A stretch of 64,000 nucleotides of DNA from Zantedeschia hybrid cultivar (GCA_030544215.1 JARZZO010000006.1:47096501-47160500), one strand, 5' to 3'. Shown: positions 34,143-46,290, numbered from the stretch's first letter. Translations and numbers: made by a program. Notes: generated by a model from the letters alone, not told the origin.

Positions 34143-35732
34143 TATAAGGAATCGTCGGAACGCAGCAAAAATTAAATATGATTCCAAGTATCGGGTTGCT
34201 GGGATCGTAAAACGAACAATAAGAATTAACGGGAACAACTGTTCTTCACCTTTGCGTGGTTTTGAATCTCCCGTGGATTGAACCGTTTCAGTAATCGCAC
34301 ACGCGCACGATCTCCAGAGGTATCCGCACGATCTCCAGAGGTATCCACACGAGCTCCCAACGCAGACGCGATTTCCTCATCGGCTTGAGTACTTCGACCG
34401 ATCTCAAATCCACCATGCAGTTGAGAAGAGAGAGGGATCTTCTTCAAGAGAGAGAGAGAGGAGAGAGAAACTCAAAAAGGGTTGTGTTGTACATCTTCCA
34501 CCACCCCCACCCCTTGGCCTCCTTTTATAAGAAATAAAGATAAGTACAAGGTTTAATTCTCATGATTATCCAAGAGTTTGGCCTTAGATAATTCTCCTTT
34601 TAAATATTCGTGTTTATCCTGCGGCTTTTTACAAAAATCTAGATAAATATAATATTTAACATCTCTCACCGTCTTACGAGAACTCTTATGTGTGTGACCC
34701 TCTAGGCCCATATATCAGTCTGGTTTCTGGCCCACTAAACTTAGAACTAATTCTGAAGTTTAGTATTTATTAATTCTTATTTAAACATCATATGTTAAAC
34801 AATTAATTCAATAAATAAGTGGTTTATCATCCAATGATTAATCCACTTGACCTTCTGACCATGAACGGCACTAAACACTACCTCATGATCCCAGAAGATA
34901 TAAGGGATAATGTTCCCTTTATTTGAACCTTTCCGTCTGCAGATATCGCACAGATAAAATCCTTCACTCATCCAATGTCCCAATAACGCAAGGGTATGGT
35001 TTTACAGTCAAACCCTTTATGGCATTATTTAGATGGATTCCAGTACTCAGTTAACTTCTAGAAAGATATCTCTTTCAGTTGACCCTTGCTAGAGATTTCT
35101 GTGTACACATCCATAGGACATTCTCTCTCCAGTCATATACCAAGAGTGAGTGATCCCCTGTTGTTCACTCAATTACCTTCGCAAGCTTTCCACTGTGTCT
35201 GAGAGACTGACTATCATAGACTTAATGGTTAAAGTCCACAAGCCAGAGAATCAAGATACAATGGTCTATAAGCAAGGTATCATTGGTGACTCAGGTCAAA
35301 GGACCAACTGCGCTACTGCAACAATTGAATTCCCTGGTTGACTATTAGGTATAATGACCATCTAGGAATTCTAATTCGGATCTATTTAGTGAACTCATTC
35401 TCTAATGAACACCTACAAATTTGTCTTAGTGTCACCACACAAGTGAATGTGATATCATTCACCCTCATCGCATGAGCATAAATAACTTGTGTCGATCTTA
35501 TCGGATATTTAACGTCCATTTCAAATATCCTATGATCGAGAACTATTTAAGATAAGTGACTAAGAATATTGATCTCACTATCATGATCTCATCATGATTC
35601 AATATCCTATACGTTTGTCTACGGACTTTCATTACGATAGTTAATATACGAGAACTATATATAATGAAAGGATTGCCTTTATTAATATTTTGAACTAGAA
35701 TGTACAATGATTGGCTTTAAGGCCACCCAATT
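34143..35732 (-). repeat. Copia-A 5' LTR of A3
   Basis: It starts TATAAGGAATCGTC (TG decayed to TA) and reaches CCCAATTA, where it meets the PMD block at about 35733 without the usual CTAACA. It is more diverged from the A1 and A2 LTRs than those are from each other. TATA-like TTATAAAAGG lies on - at 34521-34530 and the U3 palindrome at 34817-34848. Confidence 0.87.
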
Positions 35733-38542
35733 ATGTCAGCTCGAGAGCGAGGAAGCTTATGGAATAGCCAGTGAGGCAACAGTGGAGCTCGCGGAGGTAG
35801 CGGCCTTCATGGAGGCTGAGGAGCTCCCACCCGTGGCTCAAGAGGGTGCAGCGCAGGCGGCACCAGCCGAGGAAGTCGGCCCACGCTTGGTAAGTCTCGA
35901 GAACACTCCTTTTATATGTTAAATTCCAATTTATTTATTTATTTTAGGGGGGAGGGGGAGAAGAGAGGCTCAGCCATAGGTTCTCGAAACCTGTGGTGAA
36001 TAGCGTCTGGGGACGGGGACGCCTTTTGAAACGCGTCCCTGAACCCTGATGCGATTCAAAAAGCAAATAATTATTATTTTAAAAAAAAAAGATTATTAAT
36101 GTCCTGGCAACAAATTTAATGAATTATTTGGAAATTGCAAAGGACAATGAGGATCAGGATATCATAGGACCTGGTGGTAGCGGCATACCGTGGTCTTCCG
36201 GATTTCCAGAAGACGCGGTTGGCGGAGATGGGGTTCTAAGAGATCTTAGAGATAGAGCCATTCTGGATCGACCTCGTCCTTCTACAGGTATTGAGACAGC
36301 GATGGCACGCTGAGAGCAGGGCATTTCTGATGCCCTGGAGACATATGATCCCTAGCCTCAAGGACGTGTGCAGGATTACTGGCCTTCAGGTACAAGGTCG
36401 GGCAGTGAGTGGGATTACCTATCCCAACTACCATTGACTAGCTCAAGAGTTGCTAGGACTTGATGTGACTAGGCTAGAGGGTCGAGAGAGCCGGACTCTC
36501 CTTAGGACGGCAGTAGAGAGATCCTTAGGACTAGAGGATTCTAGACAATAGACTGATGAGTCCCGAGCTGAGCTGAGATCGAGACTAGCCAAGGCGGCTA
36601 GTGAGGTATATTTCCAAGATCCTTCCGATAGGGCTAGAGTGGATAGGGACCTTAAGAGGTTCCTAGTCTTCTTCTTCAGTAGACTATTGTTCGGGACCAA
36701 GGGCGACTACATCTACTGTCGTTTCTTGAGTCTTCTTTTTGACCTTGATAGATTAGGCGAGTATGCTTGGGGTGCAACCCTTCTGGCTCATCTCTTCACA
36801 GATCTTTCCGCGGTCACACCGGACAGGGAGACCACCATCAGCAGCTTCGCGCCGTTCCTCCAGGTATTTAATTTGTTTTAGATCTGTTCATTTCATTAAA
36901 TGTTTATGATGCAATGCATGTAATGATTCTAACCTATATGTTCTTTTATGCAGGTCTGGAGTTATTATTATTTTCCCCTGGGCCGAGCGAGGCCATCCAC
37001 ACAGCCGGCAACAATCCCACTTGCCCGGCGTTGGCGTCCGGTGGCGGACACAGCGCCACAACATCATCAGCTGACACCTCTCCGCCGTCAATTTCTTGAC
37101 TACTCAAAGCTTCTTGTGAGTTTTAATTATTTTCTTGCCATTGTTATTTTTCATGTTATTAGAATGCTTGATTAATTACCTGTTTTATTGGAATGTTGTT
37201 AAAATATTTAATTATTAGTCAATTGTTTTGTTAAATGATTAAGTGCATATTTGTTAAATTCACATTTATTTGTTAATCATTTAATTGCATATTTGATTAA
37301 TGATTTAAATGTTAGATGTTTATTATAACATGACTTGTTGATTTTTATTATTATTTTCATATGAAATGCAGTGTGACTAACCTATATGAATGCAGGTTAT
37401 CTGGCATCTGTACCTTGGTATGGACGATGCACGACAGCCCCGGGTTGAGCAGGGGCGGGGCTGATTTGGGCGTCAGTTGTGGCTACACTGCATGAACGAG
37501 ATAGCCCTCCTCCGTCTGAGGCTGGTCATGCGAACACTGGGGCTGCATCAGGAGTGGGTGGAGGAGGAGATCCTGGAGGGGATCGAGAGGACCATGCGGG
37601 GCAAGCAAGCCCGCACTGACTGGAGCGCCAAATTTCTGGATCAGTGGGATGACTGGCATCGCTATGGGACACTGGTGGAGTCGCAGGCGGTGAGCAGCGA
37701 TGTTTACCTTCAGCGCTACCAGACCCACTACGCGGCCCACCTCCAGCTACTCCGTCCTCTCAATGTAAGTGACATGATATGCATAACATGAATGCTTCTT
37801 TTATTTTATTAATTATCTTGCTTATGTTTGTGAATGTATGACATGATATGGTATGAATATGTCGGATGCATGGGATGCCACCATCATCACACTCCGGGGC
37901 CATCTCCAGGACACTGAGACCCAATTAGAACAAGTTCAGAAAGAGTTGAGTGAACTAGTAAGAATGATATGAATGAATGAAATATGAATCCTTATTAAAT
38001 TGTTTTGACACTTGCAGGTGATCTCTTCTTTGTTACAACGCGCCACTTACACTCACGCGGCTCCTCCCTCATCTTTTGCTGCCGCCGGCTCGTCTTCCAG
38101 TGCTGCACATGAGGCCACCATCACTGACTTGCGGAGTCAGTTGGCCCTAGCCATCCGCCGAGCCACCCAGGCAAAGGATGATGTTGCTGCCCGGGTAAGT
38201 CTTCAACTTGCTTCCTTCATTTTTGCATGGTATCCTTTGCTTTCTTGGTTAGTTGACTGACAGTGTCTTCTGTTGTAGGTTCAAGAGCTCTGTCGAGCTC
38301 TCGAGGAGGCTTGGGGTAGAGCGGCCCGTGTCACCGAGTTGGAGGAGCGGCTGGCGAGGCTCTCCACAGGTGATCTCCCTGGCAAAGTATCACGCCTACA
38401 GATGCATCTGGAGATTCTGACCGAGAAGTGAGACCGGGACCGGGTTCAGCTGATGGTGGAGGTTCAGTGCCTCCAGGGCCGACTTTCAGTAGAGGAGCAC
38501 AAGTGCCAGAGTGTGGAGGCCCGCTATCAGCGTACTCAATAG
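35733..38542 (+). pseudogene. Plant mobile domain (PMD) gene, multi-exon, copy T2
   Basis: Exons are inferred from frame and GT-AG sites. They are about 35733-35889 (acidic, Ala-rich, donor GTAAGT), about 36110-36863 (PMD core: RWHAESRAFLMPWRHM, SLKDVCRITGLQV, RFLSLLFDLDRLGEYAWG), 36954-37115 (VWSYYYFP), 37396-37764, 37865-37957, 38017-38194 and 38279-38542 (coiled-coil type). In-frame stops are at 36435, 36549, 37462 and 38429. The acceptor before 37865 reads CG instead of AG. PMD proteins act in plant nuclei in gene expression and transposon silencing, but this copy is dead and element-borne. Confidence 0.75.
35999..36056. repeat. Two GCGTC modules in first PMD intron
   Basis: AATAGCGTC - 10 - GACGCCTTT (35999-36026) is followed 2 bp later by AAACGCGTC - 10 - GATGCGATT (36029-36056). 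Same design and spacing as in the gypsy LTRs, but in unrelated sequence. Confidence 0.7.
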
Positions 38543-38920
38543 TGAGCACTGGATCGAGGGCAGACTAGCGCATTTACAGCCAGCATCGCGGTATCTTCTA
38601 GCCAAGCTGGGCCGAGCGCCATGGGACCACCACCGCCACCGACTCGCGGGCCAGACGGACCAGACGAGGCCCAGAGTCAGCTTGATAAGGGGGTGGGTGA
38701 GAATCAGCTGTGAGGGCTGCCAATATGTATCTTTTTTTTATTATTATTTTTTTTTTTATTTTTTTTTTTAAGTCCTGTAGATGGACTTATACACTTGTAC
38801 ACAAACTCTTTTGATATATGAAGGGAGTTTCTTCATACTCGAATTGTATTTGTATTTTTCTCTATTGTCTTGCTTTTCATACCAGCACATGGCTTGAATA
38901 AACAAATTAAATATCTGTTC

Positions 38921-38996
38921 AGGCTTAGCCCCTTGCCCAGTTAAGTAACTGGCTATTTGATCCTATCCTTGATAGAAGGGTCAAGGGGCGAAGCCT
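38921..38996. other. Long-stem hairpin downstream of PMD gene (T2)
   Basis: AGGCTTAGCCCCTTG (38921-38935) pairs with CAAGGGGCGAAGCCT (38982-38996) at 14 of 15 positions. In both copies the single mismatch is at the same pair, with the two bases swapped because the copies are inverted. Confidence 0.7.
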
Positions 38997-39149
38997 TTAT
39001 TTAATAAAGGCAAATAAAGACAATTAAAGGGGAAACAAATGGTAAAATGCAACATACAAGCATGCAAATGCTCAATGAAGATTAAAAAAGGATGCAACAC
39101 ACATGACTTAGCAAACAAATGCTAATTGAAATATTTTTGTTTTGCAATT

Positions 39150-39345
39150 GCAATTTTCAAAGTATCTAATTTTTTTGTTTTAAAATATTCAATTTTTTTG
39201 TAGTTTTCAAATATCCATTTTTTTGTAGTTTTCAAATATTCATTTTTTTTGTGGTTTTGAAATAATCACTTTTTTTGTAATTTTGAAATATTCAATTTTT
39301 TTGTAATTTTCAAATATTCATTTTTTTTGTGGTTTTGAAATAAAA
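39150..39345. repeat. T-rich minisatellite (T2)
   Basis: About seven degenerate units of 25-35 bp carry TTTTTTTGTAGTTTT or TTTTTTGTGGTTTTGAAAT with CAAATATTCA. It is the complement of the A-rich array at 299-632. Confidence 0.8.
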
Positions 39346-40084
39346 CATCAACTAAATAAACTAAGGACCAGCATGGTACTTGGATCAAAAGGGTATGCTC
39401 ACTTATTAACTTAATTCCCTAATCATTCTTCAATAACCTAATCCATACTCATCGTGCTTGAGTTATGTTTATGTTCGTGATCCCATTCGATGGCCTGACC
39501 CTTAGTCAACCTAGGTCATTCCTCAAGTTTGGAATATGCCTCTTTAGAAGGAAAGGATGAATTGGTCTAGAAAGCCCACGAGAGGGTTTCGGAGACCCAG
39601 AAAGATGTCCCTCATTTATCTTATTATCCGTTGGGATTCGGTCATTTTCACTTTTAGGGGATATTTATCGACCTTGCGCTCCCTTTTCAATTGATTTGTG
39701 GCCTTTTAATGTAGTGTTTGTAATTCCGAATGGCCTTTTGATTATTTGGCTTTTTGCCTTTGTGCTTTTCTTTTGGTTTTTTGTGGGGTGGGTCTCCCTC
39801 TTTCTTTATGAAGGCCTCCTACTAAGATGGCGTGTATTTTCGGTAGTCTATTCTAAGCGTCGTTCTGACATCGTAGGCTGAGAATAAAAACAAAAATTTT
39901 GTTTAAAAAGAATGAGTTATACTTTACACTCTCAGTCATACTTTCGGTATTCTTTGGGCTTCGCATCTCTTGTTAATCACGAACCAAACGTGTTTGTGTG
40001 TGCAATAATGCGTTTAAATTAGATTATCAAAGACTAACGAGGGAATTTGAGGCCCTACTGGTCCTCGCACCATGTTGATTGACT

Positions 40085-41457
40085 CTTTAACCTACGAGTA
40101 GTACTTCTTAAGATAGAGACCATTCTAGGGATGAGTTAATTCTTGCCTTTATGCATTAACTAAGCGATACGCATTATTAGGAAAAGCTTGCGAGATAACA
40201 TAAGGTCATTCCCAGTTGGGTTAGAGCTTAGAACGCGGACCACCAAGTTTTATGAAGATTCTTTTTACAACCATTTCACCAACTTTGAATTTTCGTTCAA
40301 TGACTTTTTTTTGATAAAAACGTGCTAGTTTATTTTGATATACTCGTGCATGATTAGCAGTTGTCCACCTTTTCTCGTCTAAAAGTTCCAACTGAGCGAG
40401 GAGTGCAGCGCGATGCTCATCAAAGGAGAACTCCTTGTTCAATTGTACTCTTAAGGATGGGATGAGGACTTCATATGGAACTACGGCCTCCATTCCGAAT
40501 GTTAAGGAATATGGAGTCTGCCCAGTGGGCGTACGGATTGAAGTTCGGTATGCCCACAAAGCCTCCATTAATTTCTCTGGCCAGTCAGAGAACTTATTAG
40601 ATTCACACGTTTTCTTGATAATTTTTATCAAAGTCTTGTTAGTTGCCTTTACTTGGCCATTGCCTTACAGATAATGTGGAGACGAATGGTGCAATGCAAT
40701 TTTATACCTGTTGCAGAGGTCCTTCAACTCCTGTGATATGAACTATGGCCCATTGTCGGTGATGATGGTGTTTGGAATTATGAATCTTGTGATGATGTTC
40801 TTCATGATAAACTTGCAGACTGTCGATGCTTTGACTTCCGCGTAAGTTTTGGCTTTTGCCCACTTGGTGAAGTATTCCGTTGCCATAAGAATGAAGGATT
40901 TCTACTTAATGCTGGAATTGGGATCATCGAGAAGCCCACATGGAGAAAGGTCATGGGGAGGAAACAGGATGGAGTGAAGATACGGGAGAATAAATCTAGT
41001 CGGCATGAAGTTGACACTTAGCACCCCTTTGAACATAACCTACACAGTCTTCTTCCTTGATCGGCTAGTAGAATCCTTGTTTAAGGATCTTCTTTGATAA
41101 CATATGTCTATTAACGTGGCCTCCACAAACTCCAGTATGAGTTCCTTCTATAGTCTTCTAAAGCTCATCTTCATCTAAGCATCTCAGAAGAACACCATCA
41201 AAACCTCGTTTATAAAGTTCTCCTCCAACTAGGGTGTATCTCTGAGAAACTCTCATGATAGCCTTTTTCTCCTCAGCTGTGGCTTCTTCATGGTAGGATT
41301 GATCTTCACAATATTTGGCAATCTCAAAATACCAGGGTTTCTCTTCATCATCCATCCCTTCTTGTAATTCCAATAGCATGATCTCTCGCTTCTCCACTAT
41401 ATCTCCATCTCCGACCTTCTTCAACAATTTCTCCTTAATCTTAAGGAATGAAGGATC
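40085..41457 (-). pseudogene. Tat-like gypsy integrase and RNase H-integrase linker
   Basis: From the 5' side, 41158-41457 encodes the linker (WYFEIAKYC ... YTLVGGELYKRGFDGVLLRC). The zinc and core regions follow, scattered over three frames, with ATEYFTKWAKAK and IITDNGP (about 40755-40875). A TAG replaces the Gln of the usual NGPQF. The frame 40221-40631 carries EALWAYRTSIRTPTGQTPYS and KVGEMVVKR. The tail, near 40085-40180, reads AYRLVNA, RQELTHP and NGLYLKKYY with stops. RT and RNase H are absent because B2 cuts in at 41458. Confidence 0.8.
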
Positions 41458-42997
41458 TGTTAGTTTAGGTGGCCTACAAGCCAATCTGACTATGTAAATC
41501 TCGTTCATTTATTAATAAAATGGCATAATATTCATTATGTGTAAATCGCATTAATTATCGTTTCATAATGAAGTCTGTGAATATGTGCTATAGTGATCAG
41601 ATTATAATGAGATCATACTAATGAGACTGATCACTTAAACACACATATTCTTAATTGTTCCTAGTCGGAGGATATCCGAGAAGGACATCGGATATCCGGT
41701 TAGACTAGTACAAATTACTCCTTCTCATATGATGAGGGTGACTGATCTCATAAGTCACTTGTGTGGAGACACTAAGACGAATCTGTAGGTGCTCATTGGA
41801 GAATGAGTTCACCGAACTGATCCAACTGAATCGCTGGACGGTATTGTACCTCACTGTCAACCAGCTTGATTCTATTGTCGCAATTGCATGGATGGTCCTC
41901 GGACCTGAGACACCAAGGACACCTTGTCGGTGGACTTCTGTGCTTTGACCTTGGTTTACGAATCTCTAGCCACGGGATTTTGATACGCCAAGGATTGGGT
42001 ACAGCGGAATACCGTCGAAGGGAATTGTGTGTCAATAAGGAATCATTCGCTCTTGGTACTTAGAGGGAGAATGCTCTAGGAAGGATGCGCGAAAGTCCCT
42101 GGCCAGGGCGGACGATAATATCGGGAAATGAGTTTTCCAATATTCATCAGCGGCATCCAATCGAAGTAAGTCGACCAGTTAGGGTTTGACAGCTCGCCAT
42201 GCCCTGAGTTGACTCGAGAGCATTGTACGAATGAAGGATTATATCCACGCGGTAACTGTCGGCGGAAAGGTTCCAAGAGTGGGTTACTTAACCCCAATAC
42301 CTTCCGGGTTCACGCGGTGTTGCTTGGCACCCAATGTGATTGGAGGCCCGGTCGAATTGGATGTGCGACATCAATTCAATTGATTAATTAATTAATAAAG
42401 GGTTATTAATTGATTAATAAAGCCAGTGAGGAGTCACTGGGCTTGTTGCGCCATTAACTGGACTGGTACTTGGGCCTAGAGGGTCACACACAAATGATTC
42501 TCAAGGCGATGGATAAATAAGTGGGTTTTATATAAACCAAGGGATTTTATGAAAAACCGCGCGGTTAGTATAAAATATAGAGAACGGGTTGAGCAGGCCA
42601 AGCTGCTGCTAACCCTAGCCGCCCCTCCTCTGTTTCTCTCTCTCTCTGATGTCCAAATAGATCCAGATCTACTCCACCGCTTCTCCGAATCCCGTTCGAC
42701 GGGAAATCGTCCGCGCGTTGCGGCGACCGGCGGAGGTTTCATGGGCTGCGAAGAACGAGGAACGCGAGGATATCCGTCGCGGGGAGGATCGTGTGGACTT
42801 CGCTTGAGGCCGGACGTTTGCGCGGCTTACGGTGTCGCACCGATAGAACCGAACGGTTGCGGATTCGAATCCGCACACGGTGAGAATCGATTATCCGATA
42901 ATCGTAGTTTTTAGTTTTTCGAAACGGGAATGGGTCGCTGTTTAATATTTTATTTTCCGCTGCGTGAGCGATCCGGAGAAACCTGAGAAAACCAACA
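41458..42997 (+). repeat. Copia-B 5' LTR (B2)
   Basis: 1540 bp, TGTTAG...CCAACA. TATA-like TTATATAAAC lies near 42527-42536 and GTATAAAATA near 42568. The 9 bp before it (aaggatc plus flank) lie in the Tat linker region. Confidence 0.9.
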
Positions 42998-42998
42998 G

Positions 42999-43011
42999 TG
43001 GTATCAGAGCC
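42999..43011 (+). other. Primer binding site (B2)
   Basis: TGGTATCAGAGCC, a perfect initiator tRNA-Met type site, 1 nt after the LTR. Confidence 0.92.
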
Positions 43012-43929
43012 AGGTTCCACTGTTTCTCGTCCCGTTTCGATCTCCGAATTAATTTTTCCTTGAATTCATTCCATGCTTTAAAACTTGAATTTTGCTAAGT
43101 CTGTGTTCATGAGATGAACACAAATAATCGGATTATTATTCTGCAATTTTCGGATTTTATTTTGGGGTTTTTGTGCTCTTCGTGGGACGAAGAACGGGGA
43201 GTTTACGGCGGCTTCATTCTTGCATCCCAAGTGTTGGAGATGTTAACCGGACCTAAGATCCTCTTGGAGAAAGTCTCCAGTCCTCATTGAGCTCCTCACC
43301 GGCGCCGGAGAGGCTGAAGGAAGGTTACCCCTCCTTCCCATCTTCTTCATCCTGCTCGGTTTTAAAGAAAACCAGAAAAACAGGTTGGGGCTCGGCCCCC
43401 TTTGCTCTCCGACCATCGCTGGTGATCCCGCCAGCGTTAGGGGCGGCACCGGCGGGTCCGGATGGTGCCAGGGGGGTGGCCGCCGGTCGGTGCCGAGCAG
43501 CCTTGCCGCCGCCTTGCCCACCTGCACCTGGATATCATGCATGTTAGGGTTTTGGGGGTTGTCGGGTTCTTGGGGAAGAACGAAGCCTACCGGCGGCAGG
43601 GGCACCGCCGGCGCCGACGTCGGGGGCCCGCCGCCAAGCGGCCTGCCTCAACCCCGCCGCCGGGCATCACCTCCTGCATGTTACAGGGATTAGGGTTTCG
43701 GGGGTTTGGGACGAACCAGGTGAACTGGTTCGGCGCCCCACCCGGTTAGACCGGGCCGGGCGGTCTGGACCGGCTGGTGAAGCCATGGTCCGAGCCTGGC
43801 CGAGCCAGGGGCTCGAACCAGGGGCCCTAGGTGGCTCGACCAGTTGCCTATTAAACCCCTATTCCTTAATTAAACCCCTTAAACCCCTATTAAACATAAT
43901 TAGCCCAATTAAAATATTATTGGACTTTA
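43012..43929 (+). other. B2 leader, GC-rich first part
   Basis: Non-coding. A GC-rich block (43270-43850) supports many overlapping frames without domains. CCTGGCCGAGCCAGGGG and CTCGAACCAGGGG palindromic words stand near 43796-43825. Confidence 0.6.
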
Positions 43930-44560
43930 ATTTAAATTCAAAAAGTGTTTTTGAAATATTTACATTATTATTCAATTTTAATTTAAATGGGCTTATTAAT
44001 GATTTATGAATCACTTTAATTAACATTTAGTTGTTAATTGATTAATATTAATTGTTAGCTTAATGGTTAAACTAATTTAATGGTTAAATTAGTAATTAAT
44101 AATTGTTAGTCTTTCAGTTAGATTACTAATTATTATTTCAACTAATTGTTAATTAATATGTAAGTTAATTGTTAATTTAAGAGTTAAATTAATAATTAAC
44201 TTAGATAACTAATTTAAGTGTTAAATTAGTAGTCCTTAACTAATTATTGTTAGTCATTAATTTAATAGTTAAATTAATGATAACTTTAATCATCTAATCT
44301 AAGAGTTATATTAATTAATTATTAATTAGTTAGTGTTAATTATTAGTTTAAGAGATAAATTAATAATTAACATTAATTGGCTAATCTAAGTGTTAGATTA
44401 GTAGTTAATAATTAATTATAGTAGATTATTAATTTAAATGTTAAATTATTAATTAACTTTGTTAGATTAATCTAAGAGTTAGATTAGTCTTTAATAGTCT
44501 AATTGTTAGATTATTAATGAGGTTTAATCTAAGTGTTAGATTATTAGAATTGTTCTAATT
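43930..44560 (+). repeat. AT-rich array of short palindromes in B2 leader
   Basis: Hairpin units include 44072-44092 (CTAATTTAA/TTAAATTAG, loop TGG), 44209-44229 (loop GTG), 44391-44411 (CTAATCTAA/TTAGATTAG, loop GTG), 44467-44487 (loop GAG) and, just after the array, TTAGAA/TTCTAA around TTG. An 8-bp stem TTCAAAAA/TTTTTGAA around GTG stands near 43936. Confidence 0.75.
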
Positions 44561-45407
44561 TACATGGAATAATCTGGAATTATTAATTTGGAGTGTGTGC
44601 CAATGTGATGTGTGTTTAATGCTTTTAAATTTTTATTTAATTGCATGTTAAGTTAATAAAATGAGTTTTCGAAATTCAAATACAAATTTTGATTGGATCC
44701 CAGTTTTTGAAAGCCAAAATTTTATTTATTTTGAAAAACTCATTTGTTTTAGCCATGTGATGCGCTGAATCATGTGTGGAATGTTTAAAACACACCGTGG
44801 TCATGGATATGCACTTAATTTATTATTCACGTGATGAATGGATTGTGTGGATCGTAGATGTATGATTATTTATTAATTGTTAATAAATAGAGGTTTGCGC
44901 ACCTCTCTCTCTCATACTCCGATGTATTTCTACCTCCCTCTCTCTCTTGTACTTGCCATAAGGTCTTCTTCAATTTACTTGTAATTCTAGAATTATTGTA
45001 ATCTGATCGAGGCAACCGAGGAAGGAGCGAGGACGATCCACAGCTGCAACTAGGAAGGTGAAAAGATGAAGATCCGTTGCCTATGTGTTTGCAGGTTTAT
45101 CTAATGTAAATGTTATGTTAGATTGTGTGTGCGTTTGACTGTTGGCTCCAGTCAAACCCACTGTGCTATCCATGACCACACTAGACATGTATGTGATGCA
45201 TTGTTTTTCTTTTGATTATGAATCAAAGCAGGTTATATTATTTAGTAAATATATACGATGTATTTATATACTATCACCTAGGAGAGACCAAGATAAAAGT
45301 TATCTAAATACCCTCAGATAAACTCTAAGCCATAACGCGAGTAGTTGAGAACTTACCGCGTGGTCCACCATCGTTATAGTCATATGATTCGAATCACTTT
45401 AGGCAGG

Positions 45408-45767
45408 TTTGTTGTGCTATCCACAAGGCTTGTTTAATTGGGAAGAGAAACTGTGGCTATGGCATTAGATGCCTATAGATCAGGGTAGAAGAACCATGTA
45501 GCTTTGTTGTGCTATCCACAAGGGCTGCATGCAAATCTATGCTCGTCGCGTAATGATGGTTAGCTTAGACCAGAATAATGGTTTGTTGTGCTATCCACAA
45601 GGCCATTAAATCTCTGGAGACCGAAGCCATGATCAGATGTTGCAAGGAGTTGCAAGTCCCATGAGTTGGGTGCTCTCTGATTGTATTACAGTTTGTTGTG
45701 CTATCCACAAGGCTGTAGTGCAAGTCATTGAGATTCTGATCCCCACTAGGAGACTGTCGGCGTCTCC
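45408..45767 (+). other. Four TTGTG/CACAA hairpins plus GGAGAC hairpin (B2)
   Basis: Repeats at 45408-45429, 45502-45524, 45582-45602 and 45692-45712 share the core TTGTTGTGCTATCCACAAGG. GGAGAC (45749-45754) pairs with GTCTCC (45762-45767) around 7 nt. The gag ATG follows at 45905. Confidence 0.8.
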
Positions 45768-45904
45768 CGTTCTATATAACTGAGGGTTATACAGTCCGTC
45801 GAAAATTAGTGGGAGTTAAACTTGAACAAAAGACCATGTCTTGTTTTAAATTTTAATAATTGAACATCTGGTAAATAGATTTTACTTATCTCCTGTAGGG
45901 AATT

Positions 45905-46290
45905 ATGTCGTCGAATCACCCACTCCGTGACATACTTGATGCCCTTTTGACTTACCTGATCTACTCGGATTGGTTCAGAAGCCTGAAGAATGTCTTCAGA
46001 TCTGAGCACATTGACTTCGTCCCTGGAGCTGATCCTCCTGCTGAATCGGCATTGGATGCCCCTGAAGCAGAGATAACAGCTAACGATAAAAGATCGAAGG
46101 ACAAAGGCAAAAGAGTAGTGAAGGATGACTGCTTCTACTATAAGCAGTATGGTCACTGGAAGAGGAACTGTAAGGAGTTCCTTAATGATAAAGCTCATAG
46201 AAGAGTGAAGCTATCTGAAGCATCAGACATCTATATGATAGATATCAACTTGTCAGTTAGAGATTCCACGTCTTGGGTATTGGATACCGG
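45905..46290 (+). pseudogene. Copia gag remnant and protease start (B2)
   Basis: The ATG at 45905 starts MSSNHPLRDILDALLT. After about 60 codons the frame passes straight to KGKRVVKDDCFYYKQYGHW and KRNCKEFL. The gag core is missing and the second knuckle Cys is Tyr. SWVLDTG ends at the truncation. Beyond 46290 the frame runs into unrelated DNA. Unlike B1, no stop interrupts this stretch. Confidence 0.82.

Larger units (their letters stand above)
11756..35732 (-). mobile_element. Copia-A compound: LTR - A1 - LTR - A3 - LTR
   Basis: Three LTRs of one family (11756-13342, 25074-25747, 34143-35732) alternate with two internal regions in the same orientation. A1 spans 13343-25073 and is interrupted by A2. 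A3 spans 25748-34142 and is interrupted by a gypsy LTR. The left flank is gypsy RT and the right flank is the PMD block, and no shared 5-bp duplication is seen. Such a five-part layout is best explained by unequal LTR recombination between two elements. Confidence 0.8.
38543..40084 (-). other. T2 spacer between PMD gene and integrase
   Basis: No gene. It holds a T-run near 38730-38770, the hairpin 38921-38996, the T-rich minisatellite 39150-39345, and a segment (39400-39660) that matches 1-240 inverted. Confidence 0.7.
35733..41457 (-). mobile_element. Tat-like gypsy element T2, 3' part with antisense PMD gene
   Basis: Integrase on - (40085-41457) is followed, in element sense, by a spacer with a T-rich minisatellite and hairpin, and then by a PMD gene on + (35733-38542). 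Tat-branch gypsy elements are known to carry extra antisense open reading frames between pol and the 3' LTR, and this layout fits. Both edges are cut, by the A3 LTR on the left and by Copia-B2 on the right. Copy T1 (1-2128) repeats the spacer and gene end in inverse orientation. Confidence 0.65.
41458..46290 (+). mobile_element. Ty1/copia element B2, 5' part (truncated)
   Basis: LTR, primer site, 2.9-kb leader and gag/protease start are colinear with B1 (2129-7398). The element ends at about 46290, just after the protease motif VLDTG, where unrelated LTR-like DNA begins. It inserted in Tat-like pol, a site different from that of B1, so the two are separate insertions. Confidence 0.85.
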
